Notes under the pieces: generated by a model
What the model saw: the letters and a program-made list of their open reading frames with translations, nothing else
Databases searched by the model: none
What the model was told of the DNA's origin: nothing
Assembly: GCA_959347315.1 (NCBI GenBank)
Contig: OY365810.1
Coordinates: 8,306,647-8,370,646 of the forward strand
DNA from: Bimastos eiseni
Taxonomy: Eukaryota; Annelida; Clitellata; Crassiclitellata; Lumbricidae
Direction: 5' to 3'
Length of the DNA stretch: 64,000 nt
Made by a program: the position numbers and the translations under genes
Shown: one piece after another, positions 34,805 to 48,100 of the stretch
Layout: each line of letters begins with the position of its first letter
How positions within the stretch are numbered: the first letter of the stretch is position 1

Positions 34805-35900
34805 TTTCTTCAATTCATATAACGTGATGTGCACAAATTATTTCATTGATAAATTTTTATAATTATACTTTATAACTGTGTCCATTATGTTCTAAACAGA
34901 AGATTCTGATTGCATCTACAAAAACAGTTGATTACCTTTCCTGAAGGCGGTTCATAAATATTACGAAACAATTACAGGACAAAATGATTATAGGCTAGAA
35001 TAAGCTGCAGTGGAATATAACGAAGCATGACAAAATATGGTGACAACTGTATGAAATAAATATAATTGCTGAAACATATCGGAGTATAACTGACTAGACA
35101 AAACATCATAATATAACAACACGTAACAATAAACAGCGGTGTATAATGGAAACTTGGTTAAAAAATAACTAAATATCGCAATTGTAATCTCAAAACTTCA
35201 ACAGCACCCAAACAGCAGAGATGCGGAAGCCTCCTAATTCTCAGGCGCTTAGTCAAAGCAAAATCAATAGGGAGGTAGGATACATACCGGTTCCAAGTCA
35301 ACATATTGAATATGTCGGAATGTAAAGGAATACAATTTAGTATATAAGAATAAAACGCATAATAACAAAATATACCGGAGTAAAGCGATACATAAAACGA
35401 AATATGTAGGATTATTACGTAATGCAAAAAATGAAAATCAATTATGTAGGATTGCGAAAATAGCATACGAGTAAAGGAACATTGTCCGATAACCAACATA
35501 GAATAGTACATGAGCTTTGTTAAACTGTGACTAGGCAACCCGAAACAGTTGAGAGGCAGAAATTAACATGCTTAGAAACTGTTCATTAGTGTATAATACT
35601 GTCGACATTGACAAACAGCAGCGGAAATTTGCTGCATTCACATTCTTCCGCAATTAATATTATCATACAGATTACCAAAAATAATAGGAAGAGAAAACCC
35701 GTTCTGACGTCATCGGTTTCTGCGCTCTGACGTAATCCTCTTCATGCGCTCACGCGGAATAGCGTCATCTCTGGATACACGACCGAGAGTGGAATGACCG
35801 CCATGTTTCTCGATTTTATTTTCATAAAATATATACACACATCTTGGGCGATGTTGCTGAGATACCGCGGAGTAATAATGAACCGGATTTCGCCAATGTT
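34805..35900. other. AT-rich downstream flank of the ADAM10-type gene
   Basis: Holds diffuse tandem-like GTAGGATT/AACATATCGGAGTATAA words (about 35040-35460) but no clear gene. The membrane-like open frame at 35158-35538 comes from this repetitive AT-rich DNA. The 3' untranslated region of the ADAM10-type gene probably lies in part of it. Confidence 0.45.
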
Positions 35901-35924
35901 TCGGTTATCTCGTGGGACCTGCCA

Positions 35925-36197
35925 TCATACCCAACTGGCAAGCTCTCTCCTCGTTTTTTCTGCCTGTCCTCCGCTCGTTACGATCGGATAGTCTTGAGCT
36001 GATCTGACGCTTGCGACTCGCGTTGAAGAACACCTAACGTTTCCCATCCACTTAGCTTGTCTCTTGACCCAAGGATGGATCGAAGGAGGTTTCAGCGTTG
36101 GACCGACGAGTGTCTTAGGTTCAACGCCGGGTGGCTCACCCTGAGTCTTCTCCTTCGGAGCGTCGTGGGTGCTGTTGCATAATTTTATTAGGATTGC
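35925..36197 (-). CDS. ADAM10: ADAM10-type gene, exon 14 (membrane helix end, cytoplasmic tail, stop)
   Basis: Acceptor ttgccttgtag, phase 0. It encodes [18 protein letters not shown], a proline-rich stretch ([18 protein letters not shown]), then [11 protein letters not shown] and stays open to TGA, 90 residues in all. AILIKLC continues the helix as GFIKICS does in vertebrate ADAM10. A possible donor after GTTAG (AG|GTGTTC) could shorten the tail near KWMGNVR, which resembles the usual C-terminal end. Confidence 0.75.
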   Translation of the reverse strand, partial: AILIKLCNSTHDAPKEKTQGEPPGVEPKTLVGPTLKPPSIHPWVKRQAKWMGNVRCSSTRVASVRSAQDYPIVTSGGQAEKTRRELASWV

Positions 36198-39100
36198 CTA
36201 CAAGGCAATAACAACATAATGTACAATCATCGCTTGTTTTGTTGTGTTAATGAACTGTTTGGTATTAAAGTTTAGTAGCGTACCTTGAAGAGAATCAACT
36301 CAAGAATATCATTCACTCCCATTAACTTAGTCATCCTTTTACTCGTTCGTCCAAGGCAGTTTTATAAAACTCTCCATGATAACTATTCTGAAGTGCACTT
36401 GTTCTGCAGTTGCCCATTTGACCTATGGCATAATGCAAGTCACATTAGCGTATGATGAAACTAATAATATTTATATTTGCTCATTCAGTTCAAACTAAGA
36501 AGTCGCAGTATGATTACATGAGAAATGATAGGACCTCGCGATAACAAGAGTTGATTATATAACTATGTAACTGGAAGACTGATTCAATATCATAGAACGT
36601 CTATTCCTTAACACATGTGTAATGTGTACCATTCAACTGTCACCTGCAAGGTATGGGTCATTTGCAAGAAGGATAGCAGTAGGGAACAAAAGTATGTTGC
36701 ATTTAGGGCCTAAACTTATAAAGACCCAAAAGGAGAGAAACAATTGGGAGAGAATGGGTCCTTAGTTAATCACATGTTGACTCGGGTGACACAAAAACAG
36801 AACAATAAGTGGACTAAGTCCACTGCGCTCCTCATCCCTGAATCTACTGCATGTCCCACGGTCTTTAACGAAGATTGGGGACTGTTCCTTCTCTGTCTCA
36901 GGACCAACTGCATGGAACAGTATTCCCGAACATGTGAAGAACGCTGATGACAATGATGGTGACTACGACGGCAATGACTATGACGACGATGGTAATGATT
37001 TTGACGACGACGTCTTTAATATTGGTTTTTGTGATAATGACTGCGATTAGACAATGAAGACGATAATCTTGATGCCTAGAATAACAATGCGACTGAATAT
37101 GTTGGTCAGATTGGAGAAGAACAGCAAGCCTAAGATGGCGGTGATGATTTTTCTGAATGTGGTGGTGACGATGATGATGACGATATCGACGAAGATATAG
37201 GCCTACGTGATGCAAACGTAATGCAAAGATATCGTAGTTTACCAGGAATGCGAAGAACCCGGTTCCAACGACCGATGGGATGTACCAGTAGATGGTAAAC
37301 CAATGCTTTATATTTCGCATTCCTTCCGCTGAGAAAAGTAGATGCTTTAGGTTTGAGAGAGGACCTGTGGGATCGACCTACCGCAGAATTCCATTCAAAC
37401 ATATTATACAGTGTTTTGTGAGGAAGCCTACTTTCAGATATACATTATACTGATGTAGCGGATGTAATGCGTAATTAGCACCGGACAGGAGAATGGTCAG
37501 AATGATCTTGCGCGTAAGTTGCTAATACTTACATGCAGCTGTATCACCCGGCGAAACTGCATAGACATAAAGGTCAGGATAGGCTTTTATAGATTTGACC
37601 CATTTCATTTTTTTGTTCAGCAAGAACAAGTGTTAATTACCATTTCAGTACATCTGTCGTTTGATGACTTTTTGTACAACAGTTGCCTCTTAGCATTGCT
37701 TCCTTTCATGTTCAGTTTTTCGCTCAGAGTGAATTTAATCGAAATTGTGTCGGTAATTGGCCAAACTCGTAAACAGTAAGGCTCTATAATCTGTAGTGAG
37801 ACATCAATGTCGCCTTTCGAGGTAATTTTACACACGTGACTGTTTCCATGGTTCAAAAAATGTTTAGGCCTATTATTGCAACACATAAGTCACACATATT
37901 ATTTTAAATAGAAGATTCTGAGCCAAAGTTAATGAAACATGCGCCGTCAGCTAGGCCTACATGTTTACGGTTAGTAGGCCTATGAATGACTACAATCAAC
38001 TAGTAACTCGACCTAATGAAAACGGACGTTGACTTACCTCTCTGCACTTGAGAAAGACATCACAGTAACCCTTGTAGTCATAGCAGGCTGCGCCGGGCTT
38101 AAGATTGAGATCAGGCACATTGTACGGCTCCTTGTTCCATTGAAACGATGACCTGCGTAGGCAACAATTTATCAACGACCACGATACAAGCATCTAAAAT
38201 TTATGCCAACGCTAAACCCTGTCTTAACTGAAATAATAACATTAGCGCGACTTCGGAATATTGTAGTCCATTCTTCTTATGAACGAAATAGTTTAAAAAA
38301 TACTTTGTTTTTACTTTATTGGTGATAGCTCATAAGGTCTTAAATATGCTATTTGAGCTGCTCAATTGACCAGTTCTTTGCTCTTTCTTCTTATCTAGCT
38401 GTAAATTAATGGATTATGATCACGAATTGCAATATTACTTCACGTAGACCTCGATCCCTGGTTGACACTATTCATTTCTGTAACTGAAGTCCGAATCATC
38501 AAGTAGGCACTGTTAAATTAGTTCCGAATTTCGAGGTCATTCGTAAGGAATGTTCCCGATTTTCACAGTCAACTGATGTATTTGGTATAGGGTATAGGCC
38601 TACAGTTTATTATATTGGTTTCCAGATTTGAAGATATCGTATGCGAACATTTCATATAGAATAGACAAAGTCCCAGGTCATCTATTCCAAGTAGGCTACT
38701 TTATGTGGACTCGCCTTTATTAAATGGTATATTTATATCGTAATGGCCAGCTTGCACAACAACCTTAGACCCGACAGCAGTACGATGAGTTATGCATGCT
38801 CTGCAGACATACTTCTGACCTTCACCATAATGACCAGCATGTACTACAAAATGAGTCACAGGTCTCTAAGATATACATATATGCTACATGTATAATGACC
38901 AGCTTATAGCCCTGCAAAACAACAATGAGTTCTGACCTGCAAGGCTTCCCTTCGCCAGGCTCTTTGCAACAGAGTCGACAAAGCGTTGGATCTCGGAAAT
39001 CCCCTTCTCTGAACGGCGGACACTGGCAAGCTTCAAGATCATAAGCGAGGCACATTGAACCAGTACATTCCTGAGCATAGCAAAATACACAAGGTGCACA

Positions 39101-42100
39101 TTACTGCCTCCAAATAATATCAATATCGGTTCGTTGCGAAACATCAGGTTATATAGTCTGCTTGAATTTAATATAACTTCAATAAATAGTGTATATTTTG
39201 ATTTTAGTTTAGAATGTCACTGGAAAGGCCTAATCAGTTTAGAGTGATACCTATAACTGGGGTCTGCCCCTAGTAAACCAGATTTTGTTCTTAACCAGCA
39301 TCACATCAAGTGGGACTATAAATAATGGCATTTTCTGTGTCTATAGTCGCACCCCAGAATCTAATCACGTAGATGTTAACCACGTAATTGTGTCATTCTG
39401 TTGGGATCAATAGGCCTATACGAAAACAAATGAAAATGAACGTCCAAACCAATGAACGAATATGATGTTGTCTTCTAGAGGAAGGAATAAAGATATGAAT
39501 AAAACTGTTTAGAATAATTAAATTGAGTAAGAATCTTGACTAACTCCTAGAAAGCAGACGGCATCGTCATCGCACTTTGTCTTATTCGGTAGATTGGCCG
39601 ACGGTGGACATACGGCTGATGTCCCAGTGAAAAACATCGTCAAGGATTATACAAGCACGGCTCTCAGTAGCATTAAGTGCAACAGGTAGACACATATATA
39701 GAGGTTCCAAGTTGAAACACTTTATGCCAACGGTTAAAAATTAGAACGTTGTTCTATATACATGCACGAGACTTTGTTCGAAACCTGTCTGGTGAAATAA
39801 CATAGGATTTGTAGACCTATTTGCAAGTAATAAATGAAAACAGAAAAGGATATTTGCAGAAAGAGGCATTCTTGCACTTGGTAGGTTCTCGGCATATCTG
39901 TCTATCTATTTGAGATCGACCAACCAATCGACACTCCTCAGTACAACACGGACCTTCACTAGGGCTGAACATAAAGTACGAGTCAATGACATCAATGAGT
40001 TCACATATATATAAATACTATGCAATTCAACTCTGTTTGAGTTTTAAAATGTTTTGTAAGTTTATTGGAATCCTAGCGTAACCACGAGTCAACTTTATTT
40101 ACTAAAAATGTATATGAAATAGCAGCAGCCTTAATTGAGTGAATTTGTATTCAGCTCAACAGTACAAATATCTGACGCGGCTGTCGCTTTTCATTGCCTC
40201 ATTAAATCTAAACTGTATTTAATATTCACCTCCTTTTGTATTTGGTTGCAAGTGAAAATCATACTGTTTATTTTTGTTGCTGGTTCATATTGTTCACTCT
40301 GCCACTGTTCGAACTCTGACAGTGCCAGTCACAGGTCTGGATAACGGAGGAGGGCGACCCTAATGATCTTTGTTATCACACAGTGTCGTTAAACGAAGAC
40401 TATTACCACTGGTTCGCTTCAACGCACAGATAGGCCGCCACTAAATGCCATGGATGATTTATTATTTAATTAAGTACATTACTACATTGTCATATCTACA
40501 TAATCGATTACATGTACAAATTCTGCGTTCTGCTTAATCCAGTGCACTATAAGAACTTAGTTCTCATTTGATAAGTTATCGTTTCCTAACTGGATTTTCA
40601 ATATAAGGGGATGATTGGTCATACCTGCATTCGGCGCCTGGCCTTCGTGTACACGGAATGCTAAGGCCCTCTGCCGTCGATACCTGAGGGTAGCAGCACT
40701 CTTCCTTACACTCATCCTCCCAGCCGCAATCGCATTCCTCTCCCTCCTCCACCACTCCGTTACCACAGATGGCGCTAGTAGCAGCTGGACACGTGAAAAT
40801 ACACAAACACAATAATATGGACAGATCCGTTACTATCACGAATAATGGTACAAAATAGACTACCTGCCAGAATTTCAATGGGCATCGGTTGAGCACATGT
40901 GGATTTCATGAAGGGCCCATGTGGAAATCTCGATCGGATAGCATATTGTCATGACGTGGACGCTATAATGTTGCCTTATCAATATGGGTACACGTGATTT
41001 TTCGGTGAGCTAAAATTAATAGAGGTTAATTAACTTAATTCATCTAGCAGTGAGTGGTAGTAAGAGATCGGGCATTTCTTCAATAGGACGAAAGTGCTAT
41101 AGGATAATTATGATTGTTTCATGGATGTGTTGTGATTGAATTTCATATTGACAATTACTCGGTGGATAAAATTGTATTATGTGGAACAATTGATAAGATA
41201 CGAGTTCCTTTATTTTCGGTAGTTACTTCCTTCAGCCAGACATAGAAACCTTTAGAGTGGCTCAGATCATTCTTGTCAGAGGACACAAATTGCAATCTTT
41301 GGCTCTTCTAGGTCTGCCTGGGTTTTCGACCTATTTTGTGTCCCGCAGGTCTCAGTGCTTGGGCCATTACCCTACATCATTCACACATAAGGAATTGTGG
41401 CATGTTGGCGTCCTAAGGGTTGCTGCATCAACTATGTATACACCTTTTGTATATAATATACTGATGACTTGCAGGCCCACACTCACTGCTCCGCTAACTG
41501 CGCTTTGACTGCTGTTGCTCGTATGTTCCGAGAAATGCCCGTCCTCCCTGCTTGGCTAGCATCTAATCGCCTTCTTCTAAACATTACTAAAGCCTTATTT
41601 ATCTTACTGGATGTAGTACACGGCTAGCGGGCGTCGACCTGTGCTTTGTCACTGAGACCTTCCGACGGATTATCTTCCTGGGCTGGGTCTGGGATTTGGG
41701 GATCATACTGAACCGGGAGCATGACGTCTCCCTGCACATTAATCAACTCCTCAGTTGCTGCAATGACAAGCTTCACCAGTTAGGTGGCTATTTCCCATTC
41801 CTTGTCATACGCGCTTTAGCCACCTATGTTCATGCTTTTGTAACCAGCGGATTGGACCACAGCCGCTCGATCATTGTGGGTTTGCGGCCGTTTGCCCAAT
41901 GCTTTAACCATCCACTTCGACTGTGTTCTTCGTTGTGCTGCTCGTCTTACTGGACGCAATCCCAAATAAGCCTCAATTTCAGCCTGTATGCGTGACACGC
42001 TGCACTGGCTTCCTATGACGCAGCGTGTCTCCAATATGACAGTTCAAATGATCTGACGATGCCCTCGTGATAGCGCCCCCAGCATACCTACATGTAAGTG

Positions 42101-45100
42101 AACACAGTTAAGTTGCCCGGTATCAGATACAGTCGTCCGTCGATCATATATTGATCATCTGCTAGTGGCAAACTTCGGATCCCAGTGCTAGGACCTCAAC
42201 CAGGCAGCGTCGCGTATTCTCAATTGCTAGGCCTTCCACTTGGAGATGCGCACTCAGCCTCTAAACAATGCTAATACATGATATTAGAGGCTGCTAAAGT
42301 CCAATTTACCATGCAGTGGTTTGTCTGAGATCGCCTCTTAGTAGATTTCTAAACCCATTAATGCTCTAATTCTCTTCGGTGCTATTTATTTTAATATGTC
42401 TTAGGCTTAAAAACAAGTGATCAAGTTTAAAAAAATTAAAAATAAAAGTGCCCTCTGCGAATTCTTGAAATAAATGAATTAATTAAATAAATAAATACAG
42501 TTCATACATATCACATATATATAGGTATAATTACATGCATAAATACGTACATATTATATAAAGATACATTGATGTATAAATTTATTCATGCATATATAAA
42601 TAACACATGCATGCATGCGCACATGTATACACACATACCTACATACACGCACACACGTACTACATGCATGTATACTAAACTATACGTACATACATTCTGA
42701 CCATGCATACATGCATCTAGTTAAATACAAGTTTGTGGGCATGTTAGTCATTAACGTGATGGCCTGGATATGGTAATTCTCGGCACAGGAGCTCGACACA
42801 GGTGGTCCTCATACGAACTCCTACAAATGTATCAACATCGGTCCTCATATGCGACCTAATTGGTTGAATTGGCAACGCCTGATGCCTCTAGTTTCTCCAA
42901 CGCATTGCTCCATTCGCCACGGACAATTCAATCTCTAGTCATGCAACACCTTACATGATTTAGGTAACTTCTGTCATACGGAAGTTTGTCAATTCAAAGT
43001 ACGCGCAGCAGCTTTATCCAGGAAGATACAAGCGTTTCTAGAAATGTGAGAAACAGGTGCTTTGTCATTTGGTCGTGAATTGCTCTAATTGATATCTCTC
43101 TGAGATGCGCTATAAGATTATGGAGTCATTGACAAACACAGCGCTTCTGAACAAGCTGGTGCCTTGAGCTTGGCTTTCCGAGTGACGCTGTAAAATTCTG
43201 GAGATTACGATTACGATTACAAAAAACGCAATGCACTCTGTTGTGCTATAAACCGCTTAATCATAGCGATTAATGCACAGGCTTACATAAAAGTACAAAG
43301 CTAGATTAAACTATTGTTTTGCATCAAGTGAGTAATTAGATATGAACTTTATTTTTGTTTCTATAGCCTAAATTAATTTGAAACCAACAGCTACAGATAA
43401 AAAAAGCACCTAAGTAAGTTTTCGTAACCGTGTTTATTTAATCTCGTTCATGCCAGCGTTTGTTTAAGTTAATTCTCCAACACAAATCAGCTGAGTCAAC
43501 ACATCGAGATGATTGCTTATTGTTACAACGCTGTCTCTGTTCGTATAAAAGCATCAGTTGTGAAAACAGGAACTCGATGGAAACTATTTTCCCATCAAAC
43601 TGTCACCTGGGCTTTTCGCTTGCAGTGCGAAACATCAACGCATTTAGAATTTAACAGCTCGTGGTGTAATTATGTCATAAAATTAGATGTTGGCTTTTTT
43701 CAAACAGCCCAATGTGTCCAAGCCTTGACTCGACTATCGTCTAGCAACTTAGAAATAATTCTAACTTATAATTATTCTTACATACATAGACTGTAAAGTT
43801 ATAATATTCTATGTGTGTGGAAGTTGTGCTCTAAAATTATTATAATCTATTTATGTAGAGATTTACATACATACTTAGTGCAAGATTGCAAAAGTATATA
43901 CATTCATGCATATATAATTTTATATAAATACATATATACGCATTACATACAAGTATACCTACACACATACAGATCTAGGTACACACATTACATACATAAA
44001 AGATAAACACAGATACAAATGCATTCATACATATACATACCTACACCTAGAGTACATATATCTACATACTTGTATATGCTTATACCTACATGCAACACAC
44101 ATCTACACAAAAGCTCACATACATAAGTGCGTATATACACACGACGTCTTCCTTCCGTGTGATATGAATAAGTGCGTATTGTGTACTGGACACAGTTATT
44201 GGTTCCATGCAATGGTGACAAAGATCACAGGAGTTGAACGCTTACGTATGAAACATCCGTGTTCTCCCTGTGCCTTCGCTGAGAGCACCTGAGCCATCGA
44301 CTGAGTGCTGCACTTGGAGAACCTGTTGTTATTCGGTCGATCACCAGACGTCGCTCTGGCGTACATTATGTAGTTACCATCGGTGCCGCCAGGGGAACAT
44401 TCAGGCGTCTCTGGGTCATGCTGCATATGAAGGGAATCATCAAGGGAAAGTATGATCAGGTAAGTTAATATAACGTAGACTAGTATAAGGTAGAAAAGTA
44501 TACGATTTGGCAAGGTAAGGTACAGCAGAGGCAGATAATTTTAAGTGAGACTGTTTCGATCATTTAAAGTAAGGCACGCTTTATATTCTTGTTGCTTTCT
44601 TATTTTTAAAAATGAAATTAGTAAAGTTTTAAAGGTCACTACGGTTGAAGTTGTAAACAACAAAGTACCTTATAATACTATTTTGCCTGTTATGGTTTGC
44701 CAAGATGCAGAAGAATAAAGAATAAAAATATCAAAACCCTAATGAAATAGAAGAGAAAATATAACAAATACAATATAACTGACATTGTAAGGCAAGAGGG
44801 ATCTAAAGAATTGTTCTGTATATAGCAAGGTCGACCAACTGCTTTTTATTGTGTGTCAGCTATTATAATAGGTGGAAACATTTATTAACGCAAAATGTAA
44901 TCCATCAATTACTCATATTTCCTGATGCTATGTGAAAGAGTAAAACATGGGACATGAACTTGCGAAAGAGTGTTTATTTGAAACGGTTGCGTACCTGAGA
45001 TCCAATGTTGTGTCCCACTTCGTGAGCCATCGTGACATGCGATACACTGGGAGGAACATCTTTGCCGTAGTTGAGAATCGTCACAATGCCGCTGTTCAGG

Positions 45101-48100
45101 CTTTTAGAGCTGCCTCTGTATTGCTGCAAGTCACGGTCATCAACGCTCAGCTCAGTACAGCTAATTATATAACTACATTGAACTATATCATAACATAGCA
45201 CTATATAATAATTTTATAATAGAGTAATTTTATAATAATAATAATAACACTTTGCCTTAATTATAATAGATAAACACTTATCTCTTTTATCCTACACATA
45301 AAGCGTCTTAGGAAGCCATATATTAAGAAACGCCATAGAGTGAGATAAGTCTTATAACCAGCATACTTTCTAATAATAATATCACTTAGTTGTAGAATCA
45401 ATGTCTCCAGGACGTCTTGAAAGGTTTCTTGTTACACCGAAGTGTAGGATTACTAAATCGAGTTCCTGAGTAGTAGATCCCATACGTACAATCTCACCCC
45501 GTGTTTTTCGCAGACCCCTCCTGCGTTCTGAAGGTCCCCTGTCCAGGCCAGACCCAGGGTTCCTCCATCGAAGTCGCGGTAGGTGAACATGTATGCGAGG
45601 CAGAAGGCGTCGAAGTTCTCCTCCGATAGCAGCTCAAGAAACGTCTCTACACCGTAGTTGCCGGCGAATTTATATCCGGGAGTCTTTGGGTTCGTCCAGA
45701 CCTTTATCCGTTTGATGATGAAATTGATGTTATCGGGAACACTGTTTCCATCAAAGTCTAACAAAAAACATATTTCAAGCGTCGTTATTAGTTCTGTGGG
45801 GCAAAACTCTTGCCGATTGGTCAGAATTTGTATTGATGTGTATTTGAGTATTTATAAAGCGTCGCTAGTATACGGTGAACAGTTCAGAGACGCTACCAGA
45901 GCGCAAGGCCCCGCGAGAAGTAGACTTTGAAAAAGCAAATGGGAACGAACGAAAAACTGCCGGATAGAATTCTAGAGCGAACAGATGGAGAAAGCGCATT
46001 CCACAGAGAGGGGACAATTGAAGGAAAAGATGGAGATTGTGTCATAGCTCTTCCAGTTCGAGGAACTAAAAGGTGAAGTCTTTTGCACGAGCGAAGTGAA
46101 CGGAGGGAGGAAGCTGAATGAGGCCAAAGTATTACGTCAATCATGTATCGGCTTGCAAATAGAAGAGTGCTACGTCTCTCAGTAGATTTCTTGCAGGGGC
46201 GCTATATAAGTGTTCGATTACATTACACAGTCTTACATGTTCCTCCAGTTTCTCCTTAGACAGTTACTGTGTAAAGTACATGTTAGAATCTTTTGAAAAT
46301 TCGGCGTGAATAAGCCGTAAGGAATGTGTAATTCGCGTTTTGTGCACAAGGCCGAGACAGGCTGTAGTTAGCGAACTTCGTGGTGTGATAACGCAGGTCT
46401 TGACGAGACTAGTCAAGCCAAAATTAATTAAACGAAGTTTTTTTCTTATTAATGATAGCGGAGATTTCCTGGAAGAGCAGACTCCGTTTTTCCTTTAACA
46501 ATTTCTTTGCGTCTTGATGATGAAGTTGTTCATCGCATGGAAGAAGTTCTCCTAGAGACACAACCCACACTCATTCGTCTTCATTTGCAACTGGTTAACG
46601 TCCAAACTGTAATCCACTCAGCGCAACTATTCTTCTCAGGAACAGATATTCTGTTAAAGCGTAGCCATAGATCGCAGGCCATGTAAACACACATGCAGTC
46701 ATACACAGAAGTCACTGTGTAGTCATAGACATTGTTGTCATAGGTCAGGATATCGCAGCAGATACGATACATGTGCATAAAGACCATTATACACATTGCA
46801 CTTGTCACTACCGGAAGTATGATACCAATATATTATGCCTAAGCAAACACTAGAAACCTATTTATTTCCTTTATACGATATAGAAAAATGCGCTCTGTAA
46901 ACCGGATGCAAAATAAAAAATCCTTGAGCCTAATATATGAAGTCAGAACCATTGATGTAATCGGTATGAATGCAAACTTGATCAACGGGTCGACTAACAA
47001 CGGGGCCACTCTGGTCTGCTCCTTGCACGACAACCCTGCTTCTTGTCCGGCTGTTTGTTGTACTAATGGATACGCAATTCTGGTCGTTGCTTAATTATTC
47101 GATTTAAAAGTCGTAAAATGTCCTTAGGTTATCCAATGCTCTGGCTGAAGACCATGTACCAGATATCCATATGCAACACGTGTCTGTTGTTCGCAGGACG
47201 AAGTAGCAATTTGTCAATGTATTGTTATATGTGATGTTTAGACAGATACGAAGTGGAAGACGACGAATTATAATAATTGGATCTTTCAGAGAACGCCCCA
47301 AACATGAGACACGCAAACAAAACACAGTAACTGCCGACTGTTTAACCGACTGCTCATTGATTCACTGAGTGAATCATTCACCGAATCATTCACTGACTCG
47401 CTCACTCATATGGCGCTACGCATTTCGTCTTATTATTAATATTTAGCGTCGCCCGCCTCCATATTCAAGACTTTGGACTGGCACAACCCAAGTTCAACCT
47501 CTCATTCTCGCGATTCGATCACACATTTATTCGTTCAATAGGTAAGACACAAGTGTCTTGCTCATCGAAGGATTGATTTAACTATTCAATTGACAGATGA
47601 TTCAGTCATCAGGATATTACGCAGTCCACACAGCTACCGTTCATTGGTTGGTGCGATCGTCCAGCGCGTCTCTGTGGGCGAGTTTGCCGGTTCGCACCAA
47701 TGGTGGCTTACTTTAGAGATTTTAATCTCGGGATGACACGGTCCGCATAAAGGAGGACCTCAGTCAGCGTGGTACCCATTCAAAAGAGAAGAGGCGAAGG
47801 ATCTCACCAGATTAATTTATTGTGTGTCACAGTGACCGATTGATTAGAGTGGTCAGTCTGTTATAACGAGGAGAGTACGAGTTCGATCTTCGGAGAAGTT
47901 AATGTGTATGTATGAGTACCTTGAGCAAGTCCTTGGCGCACAATTTCTCTGCAATATGACTGCAATTGCGCCGTCTAGGCGTGTGCAGTTTTTAACTTTG
48001 TGAGAGCTTTGAATAAATGACAATACCAAATATTACAGGTGTATTGTATTTTGTATTTTTTTGATAAAGGTGCTGCCGCTAGAGAATAACAGGTATATAC

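Noticed and set aside
35158..35538. Hydrophobic minus-strand frame as a membrane protein gene
   Set aside because: It lies in diffuse AT-rich repeats, has no splice sites that fit, and no similarity that I recognise.
36898..37320. Long minus-strand frame running on from the membrane helix of exon 13 into His-rich sequence
   Set aside because: The continuation is GAT/GGT microsatellite and LINE DNA; the donor CCTG|GTAAAC and the phase-0 acceptor at 36197 give a tail that fits ADAM10.
39854..39964. GC-AG donor (T|GCAAAT) as the end of exon 9
   Set aside because: It would lose the third cysteine of the C-x5-C-x5-C motif, while the AT-AC sites keep it and restore the conserved CNG.
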